Source: Sphingomonas sp. (lineage in GTDB: Bacteria; Pseudomonadota; Alphaproteobacteria; Sphingomonadales; Sphingomonadaceae). From it: a DNA stretch of 64,000 nucleotides. The notes beneath the pieces were generated by a model that was not told the DNA's origin, made no database searches, and saw nothing but the letters and a program-made list of their open reading frames with translations. Made by a program: the position numbers and the translations under genes. Each line of letters begins with the position of its first letter. Position 1 is the stretch's first letter. Positions 33,162 to 41,967 of the stretch are shown here, one piece after another. The stretch spans positions 124,001 to 188,000 of the forward strand of contig QFPK01000005.1 in the NCBI GenBank assembly GCA_003248865.1. Reading direction: 5' to 3'.

Positions 33162-33458
33162 TCAGCACTTCTTCGCATTCTTTCCAATCACCGCACCCGT
33201 CAACGCCCCGGCACCCGCCACCAGCGCCGTCTCGCCCAGGTTCCCGCCGGCAATCGCCGCAACCGTCCCGGCAGATGCCGCACCCACGATCGCCGCGCGC
33301 TCCTTGGATTTCTTCTTGGCGCGCTTGCAGGCCTCATAGCTCTCATAATGATGCCCGTCATATTCCCAGACGGTCTGCTTCTTTTCCTTCGCCGCCAGCG
33401 GCAGGGCAGGGCCGGTCACCATGGCAACCGCCACCAGTCCAAGGGTCAGAACTCGCAT
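33162..33458 (-). CDS. Exported glycine-zipper protein
   Basis: The 98-residue protein begins with a signal peptide (MRVLTLGLVAVAMVTGPALP, likely cleaved at LAA). A short basic stretch with DGHHYESYEACKRAKKKSKE follows. The C-terminal glycine/alanine-rich segment AAIVGAASAGTVAAIAGGN and ALVAGAGALTGAVIG resembles the glycine-zipper region of small outer-membrane or periplasmic proteins. It ends with a cysteine (NAKKC). No specific family was recognised. The ATG at 33458 is chosen because the signal peptide starts there. Confidence 0.72.
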   Translation of the reverse strand: MRVLTLGLVAVAMVTGPALPLAAKEKKQTVWEYDGHHYESYEACKRAKKKSKERAAIVGAASAGTVAAIAGGNLGETALVAGAGALTGAVIGKNAKKC

Positions 33459-33517
33459 CGTCTTTCTCCTTTCGAACGCCATCCTGATCATAACCGCCTG
33501 AATAGCCGATTGCTCCC

Positions 33518-35308
33518 CTAATCGTCGGCCACCAAAGCCAGCAACTCATCCCCGAACCGGCTCAGCTTGGCGTCTCCGATGCCGGGCACCGCCGCCAGAG
33601 CCGCCCGCGTCTCCGGCCGCATCGCCGCAATCGCCTTCAAGGCGCTGTCATGCAACACCACGAAGGCGGGCACATCCTCCGCCTCGGCCCGGGTCCGCCG
33701 CCAGGCGCGCAGCTTCTCGAACAGCCCGGCATCCGCCGCGCCCAGTTCGGCCACCGCCCGCTCGGTGCGCTTCGCCCGCACCCGCCGCTCCGGCGCCCAG
33801 TCGTCCTTGCGCACCGCCACCGGCACGCCGCCTTTCAGGATATCCCGCGCGGCGGGCCCCAGCCGCACGCCGCCATGCTCGTCCCGCGCCAGCGCGTCAT
33901 GCGCTTCCAGCAGCCGCCCCAGTTTCAGCCATTGCGCATCGGCCAGATTGCCGCCGATCCCGAACACGCTCAGCCGGTCATGCCCGAAGCGTTCCACCTT
34001 CTCATCGCTCGCCCCGCGCAACACTTTGGCCACATGCGAAAGCCCGAACATCTGCCCGGTGCGATACACGGCGGACAGCAGCTTGCGCGCCTCCTCTGTC
34101 ACTTCCAGCGTTTCCGGCGCCTCCAGGCAGTTGTCGCAATTCCCGCATGGTTTCGGGTCTGGTTCGCCGAAATGCTTCAGCAGCGGCACCCGGCGGCAGC
34201 CGATAGTCTCCGCCCAGCCCGCCAGCTTGCGCAGCATCTCCAGCTCATGTGCCTTGCGCGCTTCGTCCGCCTCGCCGTCGTTGATGCGCTGCCGCGCCAA
34301 GGTCACATCTTGCGGCCCCCAGAACAGCATCGCCACCGATGCCGCCCCGTCGCGGCCCGCGCGGCCGGTCTCCTGATAATAGGCCTCGATGGATTTCGGC
34401 AGGCCCATATGCGCCACGAAGCGGATATCCGGCTTGTCGATCCCCATGCCGAACGCCACCGTCGCGCACATCACGCCCGATTCCGTGCGCTGGAACCAGC
34501 GCTGGTTGGCGGACCGCTCATCGGCGGGCAGCCCGGCATGATAGACCCGGGCGTCCGCGCCTTGCGCCTTCAAGGTTTCCGCCGCCTGCTCGGCCCCGGC
34601 GCGGGTCTGGCAATAGACCACACCCGCCACGTCGCCCTGAGACTTCACGAATGCCGCCAGCTGCTCGGCGGGGCGTCGCTTGGCTTCGGCGCGGTACTGG
34701 ATGTTGGGGCGGTCGAACCCCGCCACCAGCAGGCGTTCCGTGGAAATGCCCAGTTGCTCGCAGATGTCGGCCCGTGTTGCGGCGTCGGCGGTGGCCGTCA
34801 GCGCCACGCGCGGCACGCCGGGCAGCAGGTCGCACAGGGCCTTCAACCGCCTGTAATCGGGCCGGAAATCATGCCCCCACTGGCTCACGCAATGGGCCTC
34901 GTCGATGGCGATCAAGCTCACGGGGCCTTCGCGCACCAGGTTGCGGAATCCTTCCATCGCGGCGCGTTCCGGGGCGACATACAGCAGGTCCAGCTCGCCC
35001 GCGCGGAACGCCCGCACGGTTTCCGCCCCGTCGCCGGACTGGCTGTTCAGCGCGGCGGCCTTCACACCCGCCAGCTCCATCGCCCGCACCTGATCCGCCA
35101 TCAGCGCGATCAGCGGCGAGATCACGATTCCGCAGCCTTCGCGGCAGATGGCGGGGATCTGGTAGCACAGCGATTTGCCGGCACCCGTCGGCATCACCAG
35201 CGCCATGTCGCGGCCCGCCACCACATCGGCGATCACCCGGCCCTGCACGCCGCGGAACCCCTGAAAGCCGAATATGGAATGTAGCGTCTCTTCAGGGTCT
35301 CGAATCAT
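33518..35308 (-). CDS. recQ: ATP-dependent DNA helicase RecQ
   Basis: This is a 3'-5' superfamily 2 helicase for recombination and fork repair. The 596-residue protein has motif 0 [10 protein letters not shown], Walker [13 protein letters not shown], motif [17 protein letters not shown], motif III ALTATAD and motif [14 protein letters not shown]. The zinc site appears as CGNCDNC after an upstream cysteine. A winged-helix region and a C-terminal HRDC domain ([20 protein letters not shown]) follow. The ATG at 35308 gives [11 protein letters not shown]; an ATG at 35335 would add nine residues. It diverges from a hydrolase gene across about 50 bp. Confidence 0.93.
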   Translation of the reverse strand: MIRDPEETLHSIFGFQGFRGVQGRVIADVVAGRDMALVMPTGAGKSLCYQIPAICREGCGIVISPLIALMADQVRAMELAGVKAAALNSQSGDGAETVRAFRAGELDLLYVAPERAAMEGFRNLVREGPVSLIAIDEAHCVSQWGHDFRPDYRRLKALCDLLPGVPRVALTATADAATRADICEQLGISTERLLVAGFDRPNIQYRAEAKRRPAEQLAAFVKSQGDVAGVVYCQTRAGAEQAAETLKAQGADARVYHAGLPADERSANQRWFQRTESGVMCATVAFGMGIDKPDIRFVAHMGLPKSIEAYYQETGRAGRDGAASVAMLFWGPQDVTLARQRINDGEADEARKAHELEMLRKLAGWAETIGCRRVPLLKHFGEPDPKPCGNCDNCLEAPETLEVTEEARKLLSAVYRTGQMFGLSHVAKVLRGASDEKVERFGHDRLSVFGIGGNLADAQWLKLGRLLEAHDALARDEHGGVRLGPAARDILKGGVPVAVRKDDWAPERRVRAKRTERAVAELGAADAGLFEKLRAWRRTRAEAEDVPAFVVLHDSALKAIAAMRPETRAALAAVPGIGDAKLSRFGDELLALVADD

Positions 35309-35359
35309 CCATCGCTTGTGCGCTGGCACAGCCATGCCCCGCAACGCTAAAGCAGCGGG

Positions 35360-36094
35360 ATGGTCCAGTTCATCGATCGCGGAGACGGAATCCGCCTCGC
35401 CGCCACATTCCAGCCCGGCCGCGGGCCCACGCTGCTGTTCCTGCCCGGCTATATGTCGGACATGTCGGGAACCAAGGCGCAGCATCTGCTGCAATGGGCG
35501 GCCGACACCGGCCGGCAGTGCCTGCTGCTGGATTATTCCGGCTGCGGCCGGTCGCAGGGGGATTTCGATTCGGGCTCCATCCGGCGCTGGGCGGCGGACG
35601 CGAAGGCCGTTGCCGATGCGCTGGCGCCCGGACCGCTGCTGCCCATCGGTTCGTCGATGGGCGGCTGGATCATGCTGCATCTGGCGCTGGCCGACCCATC
35701 GCGGATCCATGCGCTGGTGGGAATCGCCGCCGCGCCCGATTTCACCCGCTGGGGTCTCTCGCTGGATGAAAAGGATGTGGAAAGCCTTGCGCATCAGGGC
35801 TTTACCACAAGGCCGTCGGCCTATGCCGACAGCCCCTACCGCTATGCCCGCGCGCTGATCGAGGATGCCGAAACCGCCTGCCTGCTGGACGGCCCCATTC
35901 CGCTGGAGATGCCCGTGCGGCTGATCCACGGCACTGCCGACCCCGATGTGCCCTGGCATGTCTCCCAGCGGCTGATGGAGGAGCTTCGCTCAACCGACGT
36001 TCAGCTGACCCTCGTCAAAGGCGGCGATCATCGCCTCTCGTCCCCGTCCGACCTTGCCCTGCTCGAACGGACGCTCGAAAGCCTCATCCCATGA
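35360..36094 (+). CDS. Alpha/beta hydrolase (ABHD10-like esterase)
   Basis: This 244-residue serine hydrolase has an oxyanion-hole strand [15 protein letters not shown], the nucleophile elbow GSSMGGWIM, an acid in [12 protein letters not shown] and a catalytic histidine in [10 protein letters not shown]. The order and short length resemble ABHD10-type thioesterases or esterases. No signal peptide is present. The natural substrate is not predictable. Its stop overlaps the start of the TPR gene by 4 bp (ATGA). Confidence 0.83.
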   Translation: MVQFIDRGDGIRLAATFQPGRGPTLLFLPGYMSDMSGTKAQHLLQWAADTGRQCLLLDYSGCGRSQGDFDSGSIRRWAADAKAVADALAPGPLLPIGSSMGGWIMLHLALADPSRIHALVGIAAAPDFTRWGLSLDEKDVESLAHQGFTTRPSAYADSPYRYARALIEDAETACLLDGPIPLEMPVRLIHGTADPDVPWHVSQRLMEELRSTDVQLTLVKGGDHRLSSPSDLALLERTLESLIP

Positions 36095-36858
36095 TCAGAA
36101 CCGCCGCCCTGCTTCTCCTCCTCGTTTCTGCGCCCGTGCTTGCGCAGGAGGAGAGCTATGATCCTTCGCTGGACCCCAAGCGCTATGACGGCTGTGTCCG
36201 TGCCATCCCGACAGATGCGCAGAAAGCCGAGGAATTCGCCGTGCAGTGGCAGGCGAAGGGCGGCGGATTGCCTGCGCGCCACTGCCAGGCATTGGCCCAG
36301 TTGCAGCAGGGGAAGAATGCCGCTGCCGCGCTGACGCTTTCGAAGGCCGCGCAGGCTGCCGAGGCAGAGAAGAGCCCCATGGCTGCCGACTTCTGGGGGC
36401 AGGCGGGCAATGCCGCGCTGCTGGCGGGCGATGCCCGGGGCGCTGTTACCCATTTCTCCAGCGGCATCGTCGCGGCCGGGGAATTCGCGCCCGCCCGCAC
36501 CGCCAACCTGCTGATCGATCGTGCCCGGGCGCACACCGAGCTCAAGGACCTGAAATCCGCCCGCACCGATCTCGACAAGGCCATCGGCCTTGCCCCCACC
36601 GAGCCGACCGGCTGGCTGCTCTCGGCGGCGCTGGCGCGTCGGCAGGACGATCTGGCCCGCGCCCGCACCGACATTGCCAAGGCAGCCGAACTGGCGCCGG
36701 CCGATGCCGATGTGCAGTTCGAACAGGGTGCCATCCTCGCGGCGTCGGGTGATATCCCGGGCGCGCGCAGGCTCTGGGGGCAGGTGGTGCAGCAGGCACC
36801 CGGAACCGATGCGGCGACGCTGGCCGCAAGGGCGCTGAACGATGCGCCTGCGCAGTGA
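36091..36858 (+). CDS. Exported TPR-repeat protein
   Basis: The 255-residue protein starts with a signal peptide ([19 protein letters not shown]). Several degenerate tetratricopeptide helices follow: FWGQAGNAALLAGDARGAVT, LIDRARAHTELKDLKSARTD, WLLSAALARRQDDLARARTD and VQFEQGAILAASGDIPGARR. A cysteine pair (DGCVRAIP and ARHCQAL) lies before them. It probably works as a periplasmic scaffold. It is translationally coupled to the upstream hydrolase, which does not by itself reveal the function. Confidence 0.8.
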   Translation: MIRTAALLLLLVSAPVLAQEESYDPSLDPKRYDGCVRAIPTDAQKAEEFAVQWQAKGGGLPARHCQALAQLQQGKNAAAALTLSKAAQAAEAEKSPMAADFWGQAGNAALLAGDARGAVTHFSSGIVAAGEFAPARTANLLIDRARAHTELKDLKSARTDLDKAIGLAPTEPTGWLLSAALARRQDDLARARTDIAKAAELAPADADVQFEQGAILAASGDIPGARRLWGQVVQQAPGTDAATLAARALNDAPAQ

Positions 36859-36876
36859 ACGCGGGCCGGTGATCCG

Positions 36877-37326
36877 ATGAAACTCGAGTTCCGCAAGCTG
36901 TCGGGCAAGTATGATCGGCTCAGCATCACGCGGGCGGACGGCAGCACGACCGGCGTCGACTGCCCGAAGCAGGGCATGATCCCGCACGACATGGTGCATT
37001 ACGCCGTGGAATCCGTGCTCGCCGGGCGGGGGTTCCTGTCCAATGTCCGGGACGGCGCAGGGGCCGATTTCACCGACGGTTCCAGCGAGGAGGCCGAGCC
37101 TGTCGAGCGCCTCGTGGAAACGATGCAGGCCGATACATGGTCGATGGGCGGGGCCACTCCAGTGGATGAACTGATCGCGCTGTATGAACTCGGCTGCGAA
37201 GCCCGGGGGCATGGTGCCGCCCCGGTGACGGCGGACGATATCGCCGCCATCCGTGCCCGCATGGACGACCTTGCGCGGCAATGGGCGGCGGTGCCGCTGA
37301 ACGGAAGCCTGATCCTCAGTCTTTGA
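36877..37326 (+). CDS. Conserved hypothetical cytoplasmic protein
   Basis: The 149-residue protein begins MKLEFRKLSGKYDRLSITRA and contains GMIPHDMVHYAVESVLAGRG, then an acidic helix-rich C-terminal half ending LNGSLILSL. The MxHD-H pattern is striking, but no metal site or family can be named with confidence. It lies 18 bp behind the TPR gene on the same strand. Its 3' end overlaps that of the convergent thioesterase gene by 11 bp. Confidence 0.7.
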   Translation: MKLEFRKLSGKYDRLSITRADGSTTGVDCPKQGMIPHDMVHYAVESVLAGRGFLSNVRDGAGADFTDGSSEEAEPVERLVETMQADTWSMGGATPVDELIALYELGCEARGHGAAPVTADDIAAIRARMDDLARQWAAVPLNGSLILSL

Positions 37327-37711
37327 GGAACAGCCGGATCAGTTCCGGCCGCAGGCGGGCGGGGCGCTTCAGCTCCCGGTCCATGATGACCCAGGTGGTC
37401 TTCGCCTCCACGCGCAGGCTGCCGTTCGGCCCGGTGATCCGCGTGTGGCGGTCGAAGCGGGCGCCCTTGGGGTTCTCCGCCCAGGTCTCGGCCGTGAGCA
37501 CCTCACCGGCGAAGCTGGGTGCGCGGTAATCGATCTCCTGTCGGCTGATCACCCACAGATAGCGCGCCTGCGCGTCCGGCGGCGCGATCGCCGCCCAGTG
37601 CGAGGTGGCCACATCCTGCAGCCACTTCACATAGACGATGTTGTTCACATGGCCGTTCTCGTCGATGTCCTCCGGCGCGGGCCGAAGCTCGATCCGGAAG
37701 GAATCCGCCAT
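37316..37711 (-). CDS. Acyl-CoA thioesterase, 4HBT hotdog family
   Basis: The 131-residue protein has the hotdog thioesterase pattern: an N-terminal strand FRIELRPAPEDIDENGHVNN with the catalytic-type Asp and the following asparagines, YVKWLQDVATSHW on the long helix, and IDYRAPSFAGEVLTAETW. Members hydrolyse acyl-CoAs, with 4-hydroxybenzoyl-CoA or medium acyl chains as typical substrates. The ATG at 37711 shares one base with the stop codon of the oligopeptidase gene, so translation is probably coupled. Confidence 0.85.
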   Translation of the reverse strand: MADSFRIELRPAPEDIDENGHVNNIVYVKWLQDVATSHWAAIAPPDAQARYLWVISRQEIDYRAPSFAGEVLTAETWAENPKGARFDRHTRITGPNGSLRVEAKTTWVIMDRELKRPARLRPELIRLFLKD

Positions 37712-39840
37712 CAGGCTTTCGCCTGACCGTCCAGCGCCATCAGGATGAAGGCATATTCCTCGGCGGTTTCCCGCAGCTTGTCGAAGCGGCCGGACTTGCC
37801 GCCGTGCCCTGCGCCCATGTTGATCTTCAGCAGCAGCAGATTGTCGTCCGTCTTCACCGCGCGGATGCGCGCGGCCCATTTGGCGGGTTCCCAATAGGTC
37901 ACGCGCGGGTCGGACAGCCCGCCGGTGATCATCATCGGGGGGAAGCGCCCGGGCTTCACCTGCTCGTAGGGGGAGAGGTGGATCAGCCGCTTCAGCACCA
38001 CCTGATCGGTGCGCGGGTCGCCCCATTCCGGCCATTCGCCCGGGGTCAGCGGCAGCGTATCGTCCAGCATGGTGTTGACGATGTCCACGAAGGGCACATG
38101 CGCGACGATCGCGCCCCACAGCTGGGGCGCCTGCACGACCACCGCGCCCATCAGCCAGCCCCCGGCGGAGCCGCCGCTGGCGCTGTTCAGGCCCGGACGG
38201 CCGAAGCCCTGCTTGTTCAGGTAACGGGTGGCATCGACGAAGTCGTTGAAGGTGTTTTCCCGCTTCTCCAGCTTGCCGTCGAGATACCATTGGTAGCCCA
38301 GATCATCGCCGCCGCGGATGTGCACGATGGCATAGGCGAAGCCCCGGTCCAGCAGAGACAGCCGGTTGGCGGAAAAGCTGGGCGGCATGGCGATGCCATA
38401 GGCGCCATAGCCATAGACGTGCAGCGGCTTCGTGCCGTCTTTCACATAGTCGCGCTTGTAGACCACCGACACCGGCACCAGCGTGCCGTCGCGCGCGGGG
38501 GCATAGAGCCGCTCGGTGGCATATTGGCTGGCATCATAGCCCGACGGGATTTCCTGCACCTTCAGCGTCACGAGGTCAGACGAGGCCACCTTGTAATCGA
38601 ACACGGTGGCGGGGGTGACCATCGAGGAATAGCTGATGCGGAGCGCGGGCGCGTCGGGCTCGGCGTTGGTGCCGAGGCTGGCGGTGTAGCTGGCTTCGGG
38701 GAACTTCACCTGCCGTTCCTGGCCGTCGGGGAAGATCAGCCGGATCTGGTCCAGCCCGCGCAGCCGCTGCTGAACCGCGAGATAGGAGGTGAAGGCGCTG
38801 ATCTCGGTGAGATAGACATCGTTCGAGCCGGCTACCAGCGTGGTCCAGTTGCCCGGATCGGAGACAGGCGCAGTGGCGATGCGGAAGTTCACATGCTCGT
38901 CATTGGTGAGGACGAACAGGGTATCGCCGCGGGAATCGATGGAATAGCGCACGCCGGTCTTGCGCGGTTTCACCAGCACGGCCGCCTTGGTGGGGTCCGT
39001 CGGGTTCAGCAGGCGGACGTCGTTGGTGGTTTCGGTGTAGCTGTTCAGCAGGATCCATTTGCGATCCTGCGTGACGGAGGGCTGCACCCAGTATCCCGCC
39101 TCCTTCTCTTCATAGAGAAGGGTGCTGTCGGGCGTGCCCAGCCGGTGCAGCCAGATCTTGGTGGGGCGCCATTCGGCGGAGGCCTGCGCCCAGACCAGCC
39201 CTTTGGAATCCGATGTCCAGGCGACGCCGCCCAGTGAATCCGGCGCCACCGTGGCGATGTCCTTGCCGGTGGCGATGTCGCGCAGCGTCAGCACGAAGCG
39301 TTCGGAGCCGTTGCTGTCCACCGAATAGGCGATCAGCCGGCCGTCCGGCGATACGTCCATCGCGCCGAGGCGGAAATAGTCCTTGCCCTCGGCCAGCGCG
39401 GTTTCGGAGAGCAGCAGCTGGGTTTCGCCGCCGGCTTTCGGCTTGCGGTACCAGTTGCGATACTGCGCGCCGGTTTCGAACGCCCACCAGTAGAGCCAGT
39501 CGCCGTCAGGGTAGGGGACGGAGGAATCATCCTCCTTGATGCGGCCCTTCATCTGCTCGAACAGGGCTTCGGTGAGCATCGAGGCTTCGCGCGCCCATTC
39601 CCCGAAATAGGCGTTCTCCGCCTTCAGGTAGGAGAGGATCTGGGGATCGTCGACCTTGGGGTAGTCCTTGTCCCGGAGCCAGGCGTAAGGGTCTTCGATG
39701 GTGATGCCCTGCACCGTGAACTTGTGGTTTTCACGGCGGGCGACGGGTGGCTTCATCCGGGGCTTTCCATCTGTGGCAAGAAGAGGCTGGGCGGGAAGGG
39801 CGGCGGCGAGGCTGCCGGCCACGAATGTGCGACGATCCAT
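37711..39840 (-). CDS. Exported oligopeptidase B-like S9 peptidase
   Basis: This prolyl-oligopeptidase-family serine peptidase of 709 residues begins MDRRTFVAGSLAAALPAQPL, a twin-arginine-like signal. The beta-propeller region spans about 80-430. The catalytic domain shows YGAYGIAMPPSFSANRLSLL, the nucleophile elbow ASGGSAGGWLMG near residue 558, GLSDPRVTYWEPAKW with the catalytic Asp, and GAGHGGKSGR with the His. The last two blocks are characteristic of oligopeptidase B, which cleaves short peptides after Arg or Lys. Export of an OpB is less usual than cytoplasmic location. The start is fixed by the signal. Confidence 0.9.
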   Translation of the reverse strand: MDRRTFVAGSLAAALPAQPLLATDGKPRMKPPVARRENHKFTVQGITIEDPYAWLRDKDYPKVDDPQILSYLKAENAYFGEWAREASMLTEALFEQMKGRIKEDDSSVPYPDGDWLYWWAFETGAQYRNWYRKPKAGGETQLLLSETALAEGKDYFRLGAMDVSPDGRLIAYSVDSNGSERFVLTLRDIATGKDIATVAPDSLGGVAWTSDSKGLVWAQASAEWRPTKIWLHRLGTPDSTLLYEEKEAGYWVQPSVTQDRKWILLNSYTETTNDVRLLNPTDPTKAAVLVKPRKTGVRYSIDSRGDTLFVLTNDEHVNFRIATAPVSDPGNWTTLVAGSNDVYLTEISAFTSYLAVQQRLRGLDQIRLIFPDGQERQVKFPEASYTASLGTNAEPDAPALRISYSSMVTPATVFDYKVASSDLVTLKVQEIPSGYDASQYATERLYAPARDGTLVPVSVVYKRDYVKDGTKPLHVYGYGAYGIAMPPSFSANRLSLLDRGFAYAIVHIRGGDDLGYQWYLDGKLEKRENTFNDFVDATRYLNKQGFGRPGLNSASGGSAGGWLMGAVVVQAPQLWGAIVAHVPFVDIVNTMLDDTLPLTPGEWPEWGDPRTDQVVLKRLIHLSPYEQVKPGRFPPMMITGGLSDPRVTYWEPAKWAARIRAVKTDDNLLLLKINMGAGHGGKSGRFDKLRETAEEYAFILMALDGQAKA

Positions 39841-39882
39841 GGGCCGACTTCTAGCGCCCGGCTCGCAGTCCCCGCAAGTTCT

Positions 39883-40761
39883 TCAGCGGCGCACCAGAAC
39901 CAGCGCGGCGCAGATGATGGCGGCGCCCAGAATTTCCACCGCGCCCATGGTTTCGCCGAACACCAACCAGCCGATGATCGCCGCCAGCAGCGGCTGCACC
40001 AGCAGGCCGACACCGATCACGGCGGCGGGCAGCGATCCGGTTGCGAACACCAGCAGCCCTTGCCCCACCAGCTGGCTGGTGACCGCCAGCCCCAGCAGCG
40101 GCCGCCAATCCCCCGGCCAGAAGCCGCCGGGGCCGAGCAGGGCGACCGGCAGCAGGAGGAGGGCGGAAAAGCCTGTGCTCATCGCCAGCAGGGTGGCGGT
40201 GGAGAGCCGCCCGCGCAGCCGCATCACCACGATCAGGTAACCGGCGTAGAAGGCGGCCGCCAGGAGGCAGAACAGATCGCCCATCAGGTGACGCGGGCTG
40301 AGTTCGGCCGAGGCGCCCAGCAGCAGCAGGGTGCCCGCCAGCGCCATGCCCAGCGCCGCCAGCTTCGCGCGTTCGGGCCGTTCCCAGCCGGCCAGCATGG
40401 CCCAGCCCGCCAGCATGAAGGCCGCGCCGTTGCCGAACAGGGTGGCGTTGGCGACCGTGGTGCGGTGGATGCCCATGTGCCACATCGCGAGATCGGCCGC
40501 GAACATGGCGCCCGCCGCCAGCGTCAGCCCCCAGGGCAGCGCCTTCAGCGCCAGCGGTGCCGCCTCGCGCCGACGCGCGACCAGCGCCACCAGCGTCAGC
40601 ACCGGCAGCGCGAGACCCATGCGCCAGAACGCCGAGGACACCGCCGACACGTCGGACAGGCGCACCAGCATCGGCCCGAACGCAAGGCAGGCGGAGCCGA
40701 AAATCAGCGCCGCGAAGGGCAGGGCCGTGCTGCGGCTGCGGGTTTCGGGAAGGGCGTCCAT
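39883..40761 (-). CDS. EamA/DMT family transporter
   Basis: The 292-residue protein has ten hydrophobic helices in two EamA repeats. The first runs from LPFAALIFGSACLAFGPMLV to about residue 145, and the second begins HLMGDLFCLLAAAFYAGYLI. It ends in the family pattern PLLAAIIGWLVFGETMGAVEILGAAII. DMT transporters export amino acids or other small metabolites. The substrate cannot be read from sequence. The gene stands alone between oligopeptidase B and the epoxide hydrolase. Confidence 0.88.
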   Translation of the reverse strand: MDALPETRSRSTALPFAALIFGSACLAFGPMLVRLSDVSAVSSAFWRMGLALPVLTLVALVARRREAAPLALKALPWGLTLAAGAMFAADLAMWHMGIHRTTVANATLFGNGAAFMLAGWAMLAGWERPERAKLAALGMALAGTLLLLGASAELSPRHLMGDLFCLLAAAFYAGYLIVVMRLRGRLSTATLLAMSTGFSALLLLPVALLGPGGFWPGDWRPLLGLAVTSQLVGQGLLVFATGSLPAAVIGVGLLVQPLLAAIIGWLVFGETMGAVEILGAAIICAALVLVRR

Positions 40762-40836
40762 GATGGCGGCCGGACTAGGCCGGATCAGGGGGGAAGGCCA
40801 CCATCCTTTTCCTGCGCGGCGCGCAAAAATGCCGCT

Positions 40837-41967
40837 CTACAGGCTGCCCGCGAATGTCCTTAGGTCTGCCAGCAGCAGTTCCGGTTCTTCCAGGCCGATG
40901 AAGTGGCCGCCGCGCGGCATGTCCGTCCAGTGCACCACATTGTAGCCGCGTTCGACCATGGCGCGGGGCGGGAAGGCGAGCAGGTCGTAGGGGAAGGAGG
41001 CCACCCCCACCGGCACTTCGATGCGACGGCCTTCGGGAATGCCGAAGCCGCCTTCCAGCACCATGCCGCGATAGATCCATGTGGCGGTGAGGAAGGACCG
41101 CGTGCTGAGATAGATCATGATGGTGTCGAGCAGCACGTCCATGGGGAAGGGCGGGTCGTCGGCGCCCTTGCGCAGATCCGACCAGCCGCAATATTTCTCC
41201 GCGAACCAGGCGGCGACGCCCATGGGGGAATCCATCATCGCGAAGCCCAGGCTCTGCGGCTTGGTGGATTGCAGATGGAGGTAGCCGGTCTCGGTCGCCT
41301 GCATATGGGCGGCGCGTTGCAGCCAGCGCTTGTCCTCGTCTGTGACGGGGCGCATGTCTGCCGAGCGCAGGCCGTAGCCGTTCAGGTGGATGGCGCGGAC
41401 GCGGCTGCTGTCCAGCCCGATCCAGCCGCCGATCACGCAGCCCCAGTCGCCGCCCTGATAGAGGAAACTGCTGTAGCCCAGCGCCTGCATCAGCCGGTCG
41501 TAGAGGCCGGCGACCGCGCGCGGGCCGATCGGCACTTTGGGCCGGTCGCTCCAGGCGTAGCCCGGCAGCGAGGGTGCGACCACATGGAAGGCGGGGGCCG
41601 CCGGGTCTTCCGGTTCGGCCAGACGGCGGTAGATGCTTTCGAACTCCAGCACGGAGCCCGGCCAGCCATGGGCGATCAGCAGCGGCTGTGCGTCTGCGCG
41701 GGAGGAGCGCAGGTGGATGGCGTGGAGGGAGAAGCCCGGCTCCACCTCCACCCGGACATGGGGGAAAGTGTTGATGCGCGCGACGCTGGCGTCCCAGTCA
41801 TAATGTGTCAGCCAGTGCGCGCGCAGCCGCTTCATATAGGCGCGGTTGGCGCCATGTTCCCAATGATGGCCTTCGGGTTCCTCGAAGAAGCGGTAATCCT
41901 CTACCCGGCGGCGCACCCAGTCCCATTCTTGCGCGTTGGCGGGAACGGTGAAGGGGGTGACGCTCAT
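40837..41967 (-). CDS. Epoxide hydrolase, EHN-domain type
   Basis: The 376-residue protein belongs to the microsomal-type epoxide hydrolases, with an N-terminal EHN domain (MSVTPFTVPANAQEWDWVRR to WLTHYDWD). The alpha/beta hydrolase core follows. LLIAHGWPGSVLEF gives the oxyanion hole, YQGGDWGCVIG the nucleophilic Asp, and RGGHFIGLEEPELL the catalytic His. It opens epoxides to diols. The start codon lies in an ATGA overlap with the GMC oxidoreductase gene, so the two are probably made together. The true epoxide is unknown. Confidence 0.9.
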   Translation of the reverse strand: MSVTPFTVPANAQEWDWVRRRVEDYRFFEEPEGHHWEHGANRAYMKRLRAHWLTHYDWDASVARINTFPHVRVEVEPGFSLHAIHLRSSRADAQPLLIAHGWPGSVLEFESIYRRLAEPEDPAAPAFHVVAPSLPGYAWSDRPKVPIGPRAVAGLYDRLMQALGYSSFLYQGGDWGCVIGGWIGLDSSRVRAIHLNGYGLRSADMRPVTDEDKRWLQRAAHMQATETGYLHLQSTKPQSLGFAMMDSPMGVAAWFAEKYCGWSDLRKGADDPPFPMDVLLDTIMIYLSTRSFLTATWIYRGMVLEGGFGIPEGRRIEVPVGVASFPYDLLAFPPRAMVERGYNVVHWTDMPRGGHFIGLEEPELLLADLRTFAGSL

